A DNA stretch of 64,000 nt, taken from positions 30,328,001 to 30,392,000 of the forward strand of contig NC_030853.1 in assembly GCF_000208745.1 (NCBI RefSeq), given 5' to 3'. Positions 54,977 through 64,000 of this stretch are shown here, one piece after another. The position numbers and the translations under genes are program-made. How positions within the stretch are numbered: position 1 is the first letter of the stretch; the number at the start of each line of letters is the position of its first letter. Origin of the DNA: Theobroma cacao (taxonomy: Eukaryota > Streptophyta > Magnoliopsida > Malvales > Malvaceae). Below the pieces are notes generated by a model. The model saw only the letters and a list, made by a program, of their open reading frames with translations. It searched no databases and was not told the DNA's origin.

Positions 54977-57900
54977 TCATTCTTCCTCAGGCTCTTCTTC
55001 TTCTTGTAGAAGATTTTCCCTGTTGTCGTGAGCCCAGAATCCACGCACATCTATGAGCATGCTGGCCACAGTCCCACCCTGTTTACAAGCTAGGAGGTCA
55101 GCCAGTGTAATCCTCAGTGGATCAACTGGCTTGACCATATCCCAGATTTCATCTCTCACATCCTCAATACACAATTCGTAGTTGCCCCCTTCGATCCATT
55201 TCTGGTGTACATCTCTGTTTCAAGAGTAGAATGAACATTTCTTTCAGACGATGAAATTCTTATAAAGGTGGTAAACGTTAAAATAAATCAGCAATCCTAG
55301 GTCAATGGGAGCTAGCTAGTACTGAAGATCAAAATTTGGGTTCCAAGTCTAATCTATTGTTCATCATACATGTCTCTGGAGATATGAGACTTGCAGAAAC
55401 TTGCTCAAGTACTACAAGCAGGAAACTACAGAGTTTTCTGTAGGAAGATTGTATCAGGCAACATCTCATCTCTTTGATGCTCCCCTTCTTCACTTCCATG
55501 TTTTGAGATATGTTTGATAGCTCAGGAGAGGAAATAAAATTCAAGCTCAGAAAAGCTCAAAGCACACAATAAAGATTGGAATCATAATCCTTAAATCGAA
55601 AAAGAAAAAAATATTGGAACCACGATAGTCAAAATAAAACTTCAATTTGAATAAAATGAAGAGACCTTCACCTGAAAAGAGAATGAATATCTGCTGTTGT
55701 GAGGTATCCCCTAACATGAAGATCGAGACAATGAAATAAATATGTTAACCCCTCTGGAGTGTCTTTGTTCTCAAGGGCCAGAACAAAGTCAAGAAAGCTT
55801 TCAAAATCCATCTCTCGATTATTTCCAGCACCACTTTTGCCACGGCGGACATGCTCATCAAATACTATTGAAAGCAGAATAAATGCAAAAATGAGTACAA
55901 CTCAAAATAATATCGACAATAGCAGAAAGGATACAACTTCTAAATGACACCAGATAGAAAGAAACTACAATTCTGAGTAAAGAAGATAAATCATGGATTA
56001 CTTAACATCCCGAAGTTTAATTCCATTTTTGTTTAAAGGACATACTTTTAAGTAACAAATATGCCTAAGAATCAAACATAACAAATCCTGGTGTACTTTG
56101 AAAAACTGAACAATAGTGCTATATCCTACCTCTTTCAATGAAAATCTCAGTTAGAGTTCCATCAGCATATTCTTGAAGCTCCTGCTTACTCAATGTTCCA
56201 TTCATATCTTTATCAAGGGCAAGAAACATATCTACAGAAGAATTAGTATTCAGTTAGTACATTATTACACAATACTCTTCCCACATGTATTATTCGCATG
56301 TTGTTCATGTTCAAAGAGAGGGGATACTAAAACAATCAAGATAGAGGCAATTTCTACCAAAACTATAGATGTTCAAAGTTCTCACCACATATACGTTGTG
56401 CAGATGTCAAAGAAAACCAATTTTCAGCTTGCTCAGTGTCAGTGACTTCTTCCTCACTTTCCTGCACAGAAGTTTAAATGAGGGAAAAGAAAAAAAAAAA
56501 TCAAAACAAGAAGTATATTTTCCAAATCCAAGTCTAAAACAATGGTACATTTATGAGACATTTTCATCAATGATGTACCTGATGTAGTTCCATTAATTCC
56601 TGGAGACAGTTGCTAAGCAGCACCTTTTTTATGCAGGCTTTTCCTGCAAGAAATACTATAGATGTTAACTATTTGAACAACATATCGGAAAACACTAAAA
56701 CTAGTTATTATCGATAAGATATCAACTCCATGTTGGTAAGCAAATTTAGGCCATGCGGACCTCGTCTATGAGGATCACAAAAGAAGAAGAATTTGTGTGC
56801 AGCTATCCGACAGTACATTTGCATAAAGGCTGGAGGCATATCCCGTAGTTGTGCCAGGTTAGGGATAAGACCACGAATATAGCCCTCCATTTCCTGTACA
56901 ACAGCAAAATTATTCTAGTCTTTACAGATGAGAAATGAAGAAAAACAAACTTATGCTAGAGCAGTTGTCAATCCAAACAGAGTTCACATGGTAAAAAGAT
57001 CATTTAAATACTTGAAGGCCTCAAGATGCAAAAACTCCATACATGAGGTTGGAGGAAACCATCTGAATCCTCATCAAGCTCACTCATATCAATTCTAGCC
57101 TGTGTAAGAGAAACCTGAAGAATAATGAACAACAAGCAGCAGTCAAGGAACCACTTCCTCAAAAAGAATAAATTAGCAAGTAAATGAGGATGATATCTAT
57201 TTTTTTGAACGTTATGATTTTAGGCTGACTTCTATAATCAACAGAGCAACAATCCTAAAGGAACTGACCCTAAGGCTTCCTAATGATTAAGAAAGATTGA
57301 AAAGTATAATAACAATCAGTAACATATTGAAATATTAAATAAATAAACAAAGACTCACTGTGCGCATCACATAAAGATAAAAGGGCAAAATGGCTATTCT
57401 TCCTGACTCATCTTTCTCGAACTTCATGAAGTTTGATGGGCTGAAGAAGCGTCGGCATTTTGGACCTATTTGTTCTGTACATACGGAGGCAATGTGGCAA
57501 AAATCTTCATAGTTCATCTGCAAGTTAACAAGTCCAAAACATGAGTTCAGTTGTGAACACAGAGGAGACAAGAATTATATCACAATTGTGAACAACAACA
57601 AATTAAAAGTAGCTCAGCATTTTGGATCCCCTATAGCAATTCAGTGAATTGGAGGACAATTATGATGGCTCAGAATCCCAACCTTTTCAGCACCAGTGGC
57701 ATCATCAATAACACAATTTTCTCTTAAGCAAACCCACATGGCATCCAGATCATCAGCATTTAGCAAAAGATCAGATTGCTTCTGCAATAAAGTATTACAA
57801 ATGTGAGCAATGATTAAAGTGGATCAAAAGACGCTTAGGAACTAAAACAAACAGTCAAAGAAAGCACCAACTCCACCTTTAAAAATCGATATTTGGCTAG

Positions 57901-58884
57901 CCTCTGAACCCTATGACTGATGGATCCTTCTTCAGGCTTCTGAACCGAGTGAAAACAAATATAAAGAAAAAGAAGAATGAGTTCAAGATAATTGGGAAAT
58001 GGAAGAGCAATAAAATAAACAGATAATTTTAGTAGATGCCTTCTTATAGAAACTTGGTATTGTGCCAGCTTCAGCACTTTTCTGCTGCTTATCTTTAAAT
58101 ATATCAAGCAAGATCCTCTTTGTCTCAAGCTCTACAAAGGACAGAAACAACATACAAAATCAGAATTGCAATGAGGAAACAAACATAGATTTCAATTGTA
58201 AAATAAAAGTATTATATCCCCATTTCAACCAAAAAGCAAACATGTCTGCAGGCAAGCATCATGAACTAATACATATATAAGCAATTGAAGTATCAGCAAG
58301 TTAAGACTGCCTTACTACAAAGCTTGCAACAAAAAAGGACCCAGTTCCATCATCTTTCACAAAAAATATAGTTTTAACCAAGAATTATAACTAAACTTCG
58401 AACACTCAAGAACAACCTTGCTAACTAGTTTATTCTCAGCCTAAGCAAAGGCTTCCACTTCCACAGTTCACCGCATAGCAAAATACCCAAAATTCTAAAA
58501 TTTTAAACACCAATTAAACACATTTTAGTAAGAAAGACCCTCGAATTATAGCCTAAACCCGAATTAATCACACTTAAGCAAAAAAAAAAAAAATTCAAAC
58601 ACCACAAGCCTACATTTCAACCGAAGGAAGAAACTTCGAATGCAGAGTTGCAGATTTTAAAAAATACAAACAAAAATGAAAAAACCATAGAACTTTTGAA
58701 TAAGTTATAAAGAAATGAAGGAGAGAGAGAAGAGAAACGGACCCATTAAGGCTTCGGATCCGAGCCCGGCACCGGATCCGATGTACCGGCGGAGATTTCG
58801 GACCCAAAGCATCGACGAAGCTGGGGGGATCTTCCGTTGGGTGGCGGCCTCATGGCCCTCGCCATCACTGGACCCACTGTACAT
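54977..58884 (-). CDS. TON2: PP2A regulatory subunit B'' TON2/FASS
   Basis: Regulatory subunit of the TTP (TON1–TRM–PP2A) complex. It sets up the preprophase band and cortical microtubule order, so it controls division plane and cell elongation. The 12 exons in transcript order are 58884–58743, 58131–58040, 57939–57877, 57781–57683, 57517–57359, 57114–57043, 56893–56761, 56643–56579, 56461–56386, 56231–56130, 55864–55672 and 55214–54977, giving 1434 nt and 477 residues (Arabidopsis about 480). The start MYSGSSDGEGHE, KIPPASSMLWVRNLRRYIG, the EF-hand-like ELDEDSDGFL, the degenerate second loop DKDMNGTLSKQEL and the acidic end LLQEEEEPEEE are family hallmarks. Intron 2 starts with GC (AAG|GCATCT). 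A telobox lies upstream. Complete and intact. Confidence 0.97.
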
Positions 58885-59666
58885 GGCGGAATCGCGCCCG
58901 ATCTGCTAATCCGAGTCGACTCGCACCAGTTCGAATTTCCGATGTAAATCTCTTAACACTCCGAATTGAAAACCCTAAAAATTAAACTCCAAAACCCCTA
59001 TCCTCTTCAGTTTCCCTGATCTGTGGAAAGACAATTGCTTTGGTAGAGAAAAGCGCTTAGGATTTGGAGAAATTGTAAAAGAGTCCCTTAAATGTTCCAA
59101 ATATATAAATTTGACCCATAAGTTTCTAAAATGCTGCTTTTGACCCACAAAGTTTACTAATTTACTGAATATACCAAAACTTAGAAATATATTTTTTACA
59201 AGTTCAAGCAAATAATAATAATAATAATCAAACATTAAACCTTAATTTTCCTATAGAAAAAAAAATAATTGAATTAAATTTAAAATATTAGATAATAAAT
59301 AATACATAAAAACTAGATGCCATAGTTAATGAATAACACAAAGAATGGTTGTTGCTCATTTGGTATTTCTTAACTGCCAATGACCAAACCAAATCAGTGC
59401 AAGGAGTGTTTATCATTCCAACTCAAACATATCATGAATGTCTCCTTACTGGGAGATACTGATCCACATGCTTTGATCTTCCGTGAGGTAAACGATAGCC
59501 CCACTTTCAATCCTTTGAAAAGCTTGTTTAGTTCTTCATAGATGTCGACAATGGTGTTTTTGGTAAAAACCCAGTTGAGATGATATGATGTGATGTAGCA
59601 ATCAAGATGAAACAAAGTTGGAACGAAAAGATACTTTTCAGGCTGAGGTGGATTGAAAGCTCCAGC
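58885..59666. other. TON2 promoter/5' UTR and adjoining intergenic DNA
   Basis: The first ~150 bp on the minus strand are the likely TON2 leader and promoter, with a telobox at 58970–58978. Beyond about 59200 the DNA is AT-rich. A minus-strand frame at 59394–59615 was inspected but shows no recognisable features. Confidence 0.55.
58970..58978 (+). promoter_or_regulatory. Telobox (AAACCCTAA) upstream of TON2
   Basis: The exact plant telobox AAACCCTAA lies 86–94 bp upstream of the TON2 start codon. Such boxes are common near the transcription starts of growth- and division-linked plant genes. Activity here is inference. Confidence 0.55.
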
Positions 59667-60036
59667 CTTTAAAGGGCAGATCCCAGTAACCCCTTGGATT
59701 TTTATTATAAATGCAGACAGTTCATAAAAAAAAAAATTGGGTTTTCTCTCTCTCTCTGTGCCTTCAACTTGTATAGGCTAGGCTGCAGAAGAATCAAGGA
59801 AGTAATTGGTACTTATGAACATCTTTGTCTTCATGCAGCAATGGAAAACGAAAGCTTTTTCCCCATTTCTTTTTTCTGAATGTTGTCTTTATAGGGAGAA
59901 AATTTGATAGTAATAACAAAATGTCAGTTTCTATTCTTGAATTTGATTAATCAAACAAGCTTTTTAATATGAACATCATTTCTGGTTTTGGGACCTCAAG
60001 AACTTTGATTTTTCACTTCAATTTTCATGCTTTTAA
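59667..60036 (+). repeat. Direct duplication, copy A (~370 bp)
   Basis: Copy A aligns along its whole length with 60932–61287. It shares TTTAAAGGGCAGAT, TTGGATTTTTATTATAAAT, CCTTCAACTTGTATAGGCTA, GAACATCTTTGTCT, CATGCAGCAATGGAAA, TATAGGGAGAAA-TTTGATAG, TAATAACAAAATGTCAGTTT and GACCTCAAGAACTT. Identity is roughly 85–90% by eye. No protein is recognisable in either copy. Confidence 0.9.
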
Positions 60037-60123
60037 GTAAGAACTGAACATAATCAGCTGAATGGAACTGAGCAAGCTCAACGGGGTATAGAAAGAAAAA
60101 GGGGAGATGAATTGTGAATATGT

Positions 60124-60166
<43 letters not shown>

Positions 60167-60931
60167 GTACCATCGAAGGAGTAGGCTGTTCTGTGCTTTG
60201 GACGCATTTTAGCGACCAATAAAGAAAGAAAAGGCTACGGAGTACGAGCGAGAGAGTGAAGTTTTAGGCCACGAAGATTTGGCCGTTGTTAGAGCTGGAG
60301 AGTTGCAGAGAGAGAGAGAGAGTAGACAAGAGAAATAAGTCGAAAATGCCCTCCAACTATGATAAAATACCTAGGATAGAGAGGAGGGACGTAGGTAGAT
60401 ATAGCTGAGATTAACTCATTAAGATACTCCAGTAATAGTACTATTTTACTGGCATGTATTACCACCCACCGGCCGACTCCAACCACCACCATGGTGGCGC
60501 CACCAGCGTTGAAAACATTACCAGACAAGTCTTGGCGGCTCATGTTGGGTTTTGCGTTCCCAAGGCGGCGCCTGTTGGTGCTGACGTGAAAGACTTCATT
60601 CTTTTATCTGTTTGATATGAGATTAACTAACAAACTCCAATTCTATTACAGTTTTGGTTGTTCCATTGGTATTGGTATTGATTTCCTGTCTTTACCATTT
60701 CCTTTACAATGAACTGATGAATCCAATTCAATGATATTATTATTATTATTTTTTCCATTTTGCTTCTTTAACATTTGATGCTTTTATGGAACATGGCTGG
60801 CAGTTAGCTAGACAGGACACAGAGTTTGTTTTTTGTATGGCAGGAGTACTGCTGGCTCTTGCATGCCTTGATTTCTCTCATTCAAACATTCATAAACAGT
60901 AAATGTTTTTAAGTGAAGTTGGACCACTCTC
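60037..60931. other. Spacer between the two duplicate copies, no gene supported
   Basis: It contains the large GA microsatellite (60123–60163), a smaller GAGA tract (about 60309–60322) and a less AT-rich segment (60440–60590) with an unrecognised minus-strand frame starting MSRQDLSGNVF at 60543. That segment could be the start of an unidentified gene, but no further exons could be assigned. Confidence 0.45.
60123..60163. repeat. (GA)n microsatellite
   Basis: About 20 GA units with one GTG interruption near the start. GAGA tracts can bind BPC/GAGA-binding proteins in plants; no direct evidence for that here. Confidence 0.95.
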
Positions 60932-61287
60932 TTTAAAGGGCAGATCTCAGTCCCCCTTGGATTTTTATTATAAATTCAGACAATTCATAAAAAAAAAAAA
61001 AAGGAATTTGGTTTTTCTCTCTCTGCCTTCAACTTGTATAGGCTAGGCATGCAGAAGCATCAGGGAAGTACTTGGAATTTGTGAACATCTTTGTCTCCAT
61101 GCAGCAATGGAAAGCAAAAGCTTTTTCCATCATTTTCTGAATGTTCTGTTTATAGGGAGAAAGTTTGATAGTAATAACAAAATGTCAGTTTCCATTCTTG
61201 ATTAACGCAACAAGCTTTTAGTATGAACATCATTCTGGTTTTTGGACCTCAAGAACTTGATTTTTCACTTCAATTTCATGCCTTTTA
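60932..61287 (+). repeat. Direct duplication, copy B (~356 bp)
   Basis: Partner of 59667–60036 at an offset of about 1265 bp, same orientation. Copy B has several small deletions relative to A, for example in the CT-rich segment after the poly-A tract and near the segment matching A's TTCTTGAATTTGATTAATC. Confidence 0.9.
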
Positions 61288-63470
61288 CCAACTGATAAGT
61301 CATTTTCATATTTCACAGGGTCTGTTCTTGCTGCTGTATGCAGAAACTTGAACAATGTGTAAACAAAATGCAAAGCAATGTATAGCTAAGATTTCATGTC
61401 AAAACACACAGAGCTCCTTGAGTTAATGCAAACTTTGAATTTTTTTCCAAAGCTTAAAGGAGTCTGAACTCAGGATATTCAATCTCAGATATCTGAAGGA
61501 TATCTGAATCAAAGACCGCAATCCAAGAATAGTTAAGTCTATGTAGTTTACAATGACATTTTTTCAAGGACCACAGAGAAGTCGAAATAAATCTCCCTGG
61601 TCTTGACTTATTCATCATGTAACCATATATATTAAAGAACCAGACCTAAATGGTCCCCTAGCAGAAGATCTTATATTGGCATAAATCCCACTCCTCTCCT
61701 CCCACTAGAAATGATCTTTTTGACCAGAAGAAATATCAATGGCGATCAGCAAAGTTATTTTAATGGATGTGAAATGGTTTTTGGGTTCGGGTTTGGTTTG
61801 TTAGGGTTCATCTTGCTGTGAAGAAAACAAGAAAATGAGCTGGTAACTGATAGCCAAAGAATAAGGACGATGGAGGTTAAGGGAAAGAAGTCTGCTTTTG
61901 CACAAAGGGTATGCACGAACATCAAAGCTTAACTAGCCGCCAAAGTCTGAGACAACGAGTTTGAACAACATCTTGCATGAGAAATCTTCCTTTGCCAACA
62001 AAAACTTCTCTCTGTGTATCTGACATCGGCCTTAGTGTACTCAGCTTACAAACCTGCAGAAGCAGACAATCTCATTCTACCAATAACACAACAAATACAT
62101 GAATAACAACAAAGTAAGTAAATGAGAGAGAGAGAGAGAGAGTCTTATACAGCTCAAAACCTTCCCCACATTTTGGTCACAGCTCAACTATATGCACAAA
62201 GAAATTAAATACAGACAAAAGCAGTCATAGAGAGAGGATATATACTCAAATACAACTGATTTTGCCAAAAGCTGGCTAATATTCAGTCTTAAGAAATAAA
62301 AATCAAGAATATCCAGCCATGGAAACTGAGAGCCTGTTATACTTGCTGTGGCAATGTCTTGTTTTGTGCAGCTGTCAATGACCACATCTATGAAAGAGTC
62401 CCATCTCTCTCTCTCTCTCTCTCTACTAGAATTGGTATCCCCTCTTTCTTTCCAGATCGGATGACAGAAAAGGGGCAAAAAGGAAAGTTAGAGTTAATTC
62501 AGGAAGAGACTTGAATTTGATTCACTGATAACTACCTTTTCCTTTTGATCCCCTTCAATAATTATTATGTCCTCCAGTGCCTGTCTAATTAAAGTCACTT
62601 TCTTACCTGTCCACATCCACTTAGTAAAATAAAAAATATTTACAGTTTGTATTAACACCCTACATGGGCATTGATTTTCTGGTGGACAGTTTCCACTGAG
62701 GGCGCTACTAGGCTTATTGATTTTACTTCTGGGTCCATAGATAGAGTGTAAATAGGCTATCATCTCTTTTACTTGAGAGAAGTTGTTGCCGTAAATAAAC
62801 ACTTTGGCTTTGAAGTATAGAGTCTGAATGATATAGAGTCGATTCCAAATATAAACCAACAATTAGTCTATCAGCATTAAGGTATAGGCAATAACTTATG
62901 GTTTGAGCTTTTATATTTGGTTTCAGGATCACCCTCCACTCCCAGAGAAGGAAAAAGAAAGCAGGAAAAAAAAAAGGGTTTGCAAGGACAGGATAGTCAG
63001 CAGTGACATGGCTTCTCCATTGTCACTTCGATGAGATGCTTAACATTGGTCAGCAAAGTGGGGTACTTTGACAAGCAAATGAGTTGTCTCATGGTCTCTT
63101 GTTCATATTTCAGAAGCATTAAGCCTTACCATACATCAGTTTCCCAACTTGTTACTTCAGATCAGCCCGTTTGCTTTCTGAATACTTGTCGGCACCAAAC
63201 TACTAGGGCTGTTGGCAATACTCAAATGCCTATGTAAATAAAGGAAGTTCAGTCATAAGGACCACTTGATCTCTGGTTCCTGTAGCAGGTAATGAAGGTT
63301 TTGTTCCTTAAATCTGAAAGCTAGTCTTCAATTTCAAAATTCTATAATTGGATTCTTTTTATGTCATTCTACACCTTTTGATGGCTAACCTTAGCTTGCT
63401 CAAATACTTCCATTGATAATTCTATGGTTCTTCAGTATCACAGATTCAATGATCAAGTCAAGTAAGGAAG
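61288..63470. other. Intergenic region upstream of the receptor-like kinase
   Basis: No recognised gene. It holds (GA)n at 62124–62142 and (CT)n at about 62404–62424, and frames at 62188–62478 and 62494–62862 without recognisable features. The last few hundred bases are the likely promoter and 5' UTR of the kinase at the window end. Confidence 0.5.
62124..62142. repeat. (GA)n microsatellite
   Basis: A pure GA tract of 19 bp, with a complementary CT tract (62404–62424) 260 bp downstream. The two could pair as an inverted repeat. Confidence 0.9.
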
Positions 63471-64000
63471 ATGTCAAAGATTGCAACTATAGTTGGAGGA
63501 GCTGCAGGGGCGCTTGCATTCGTGGCTATAATCGTGGGGTTCTTTTGGTTTTACAAGTCATGTAAGAACTTTTCAAATAGAACCTCGGAGACAGGCTCCT
63601 CGGATCCTTCTGCATTAAGTAAGGTTTCATTGCAACAAGCTTGACACAAACACTGTGTAGCAGCAACTTAAGCTACACTTTTTACTTGATATTTACTAAT
63701 TACAGCTCCCATACTGCAGTGGAGTGGAACAAAGGATCTGGACCCAGTTCATCGGCTGGCCAGTCTTTATTTGGACCTCAGGGAGCAAGGCAGTTCATAC
63801 TGGAAGAGTTGGAACAAGCTACCAAGCAATTCTCTGACAGTAATCTCATTGGATGTGGAAGTTTCGGTCCGGTATATAAAGGTTTGCTTCGTGACATTGT
63901 TGTGGCTATCAAAAGACATCCAGGTGCTCCTCGGCAGGAGTTTGTTGCAGGGGTATAACCAGTTCTGACTTACATTGCTCATGTCTGATACATATCTGCG
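63471..64000 (+). CDS. Receptor-like kinase with almost no ectodomain (5' part, cut by window end)
   Basis: Exons seen are 63471–63618 and 63720–63952 (127 residues so far), then an intron running off the window. An in-frame TGA at 63450–63452 makes 63471 the first usable ATG. Residues 4–27 are a hydrophobic anchor (TIVGGAAGALAFVAIIVGFF) followed by a basic/polar juxtamembrane stretch (SETGSSDPSA). Then come the kinase entry FILEELEQATKQFSDSNLIG, glycine loop GCGSFGPVYKG and VVAIKR with the ATP-binding lysine. Family members usually have DG between the beta-2 strand and VVAIK; here LLRDIVVAIK is a little shorter. Likely a membrane Ser/Thr kinase signalling from the plasma membrane. Subfamily not assigned. 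Extra upstream exons cannot be excluded. Confidence 0.75.

Noticed and set aside
60289..60543. 84-residue minus-strand frame starting MSRQDLSGNVF
   Set aside because: The start and composition look gene-like, but there is no recognisable family, it ends in a GA-repeat-derived serine/leucine tail, and no further exons could be assigned.
62188..62862. Two minus-strand frames of 96 and 122 residues
   Set aside because: One passes through a CT microsatellite and neither has family features.

Overview
This window is nuclear DNA from a flowering plant, most likely a rosid dicot. The genes have many short exons and GT–AG introns, the intergenic DNA is very AT-rich, and every recognised protein reads like a plant family member. 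Some residue choices, such as the kinase N-terminus [11 protein letters not shown], made me think of Malvaceae (cacao/cotton relatives). That is an impression and was not tested.

Layout, left to right. 1–5.9 kb has no recognised gene: an LTR-retrotransposon remnant (about 60–345), diverged direct repeats, and a foldback element with arms of about 320 bp (4935–5815). 6.0–6.2 kb may encode a 66-residue membrane peptide. Its downstream flank recurs about 4.1 kb further on (7.6–8.0 and 11.7–12.1 kb). 13.4–19.8 kb (+) is a complete 25-exon ISWI chromatin-remodelling ATPase gene (CHR11/CHR17 type) with three E2F-type sites in its promoter. 21.1–25.4 kb (-) is a complete five-exon PBL27-type receptor-like cytoplasmic kinase gene. 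32.0–32.3 kb (-) and 37.6–37.9 kb (+) are two intronless CC-type glutaredoxins in divergent orientation. 39.7–44.5 kb (+) is a 16-exon kelch-repeat/coiled-coil gene. 45.4–50.4 kb (-) is an 18-exon APC7 gene. 52.7–54.1 kb (+) is a five-exon RING/TOPORS-like E3 ligase gene. 55.0–58.9 kb (-) is a 12-exon TON2/FASS PP2A B'' subunit gene. 59–63.4 kb is non-genic as far as I can see, with a 360-bp direct duplication and GA/CT microsatellites. 63.5 kb to the end is the first part of a membrane-anchored receptor-like kinase, cut by the window edge.

From memory of Arabidopsis, At5g18580 (TON2), At5g18590 (kelch), At5g18600 (glutaredoxin), At5g18610 (PBL27) and At5g18620 (CHR17) are consecutive. The same gene families occur here in the same relative order, with APC7, the RING gene and a second glutaredoxin added. 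The window is therefore an old conserved microsynteny block. The genes do not form one pathway: they cover chromatin remodelling, chitin immune signalling, redox/TGA-linked transcription control, the mitotic ubiquitin ligase and cortical microtubule/division-plane control.

Exon models were built by hand from splice signals and reading frame. For the six complete multi-exon genes the summed exon length is an exact multiple of three, and for five of them the protein length is close to the family's usual length; I had no reference length for the RING gene. I saw no tRNA, rRNA, CRISPR or convincing new multi-gene system. The most useful leads are the E2F cluster, the foldback element, the divergent glutaredoxin pair, two GC–AG introns and the recent-looking duplication near the right end.
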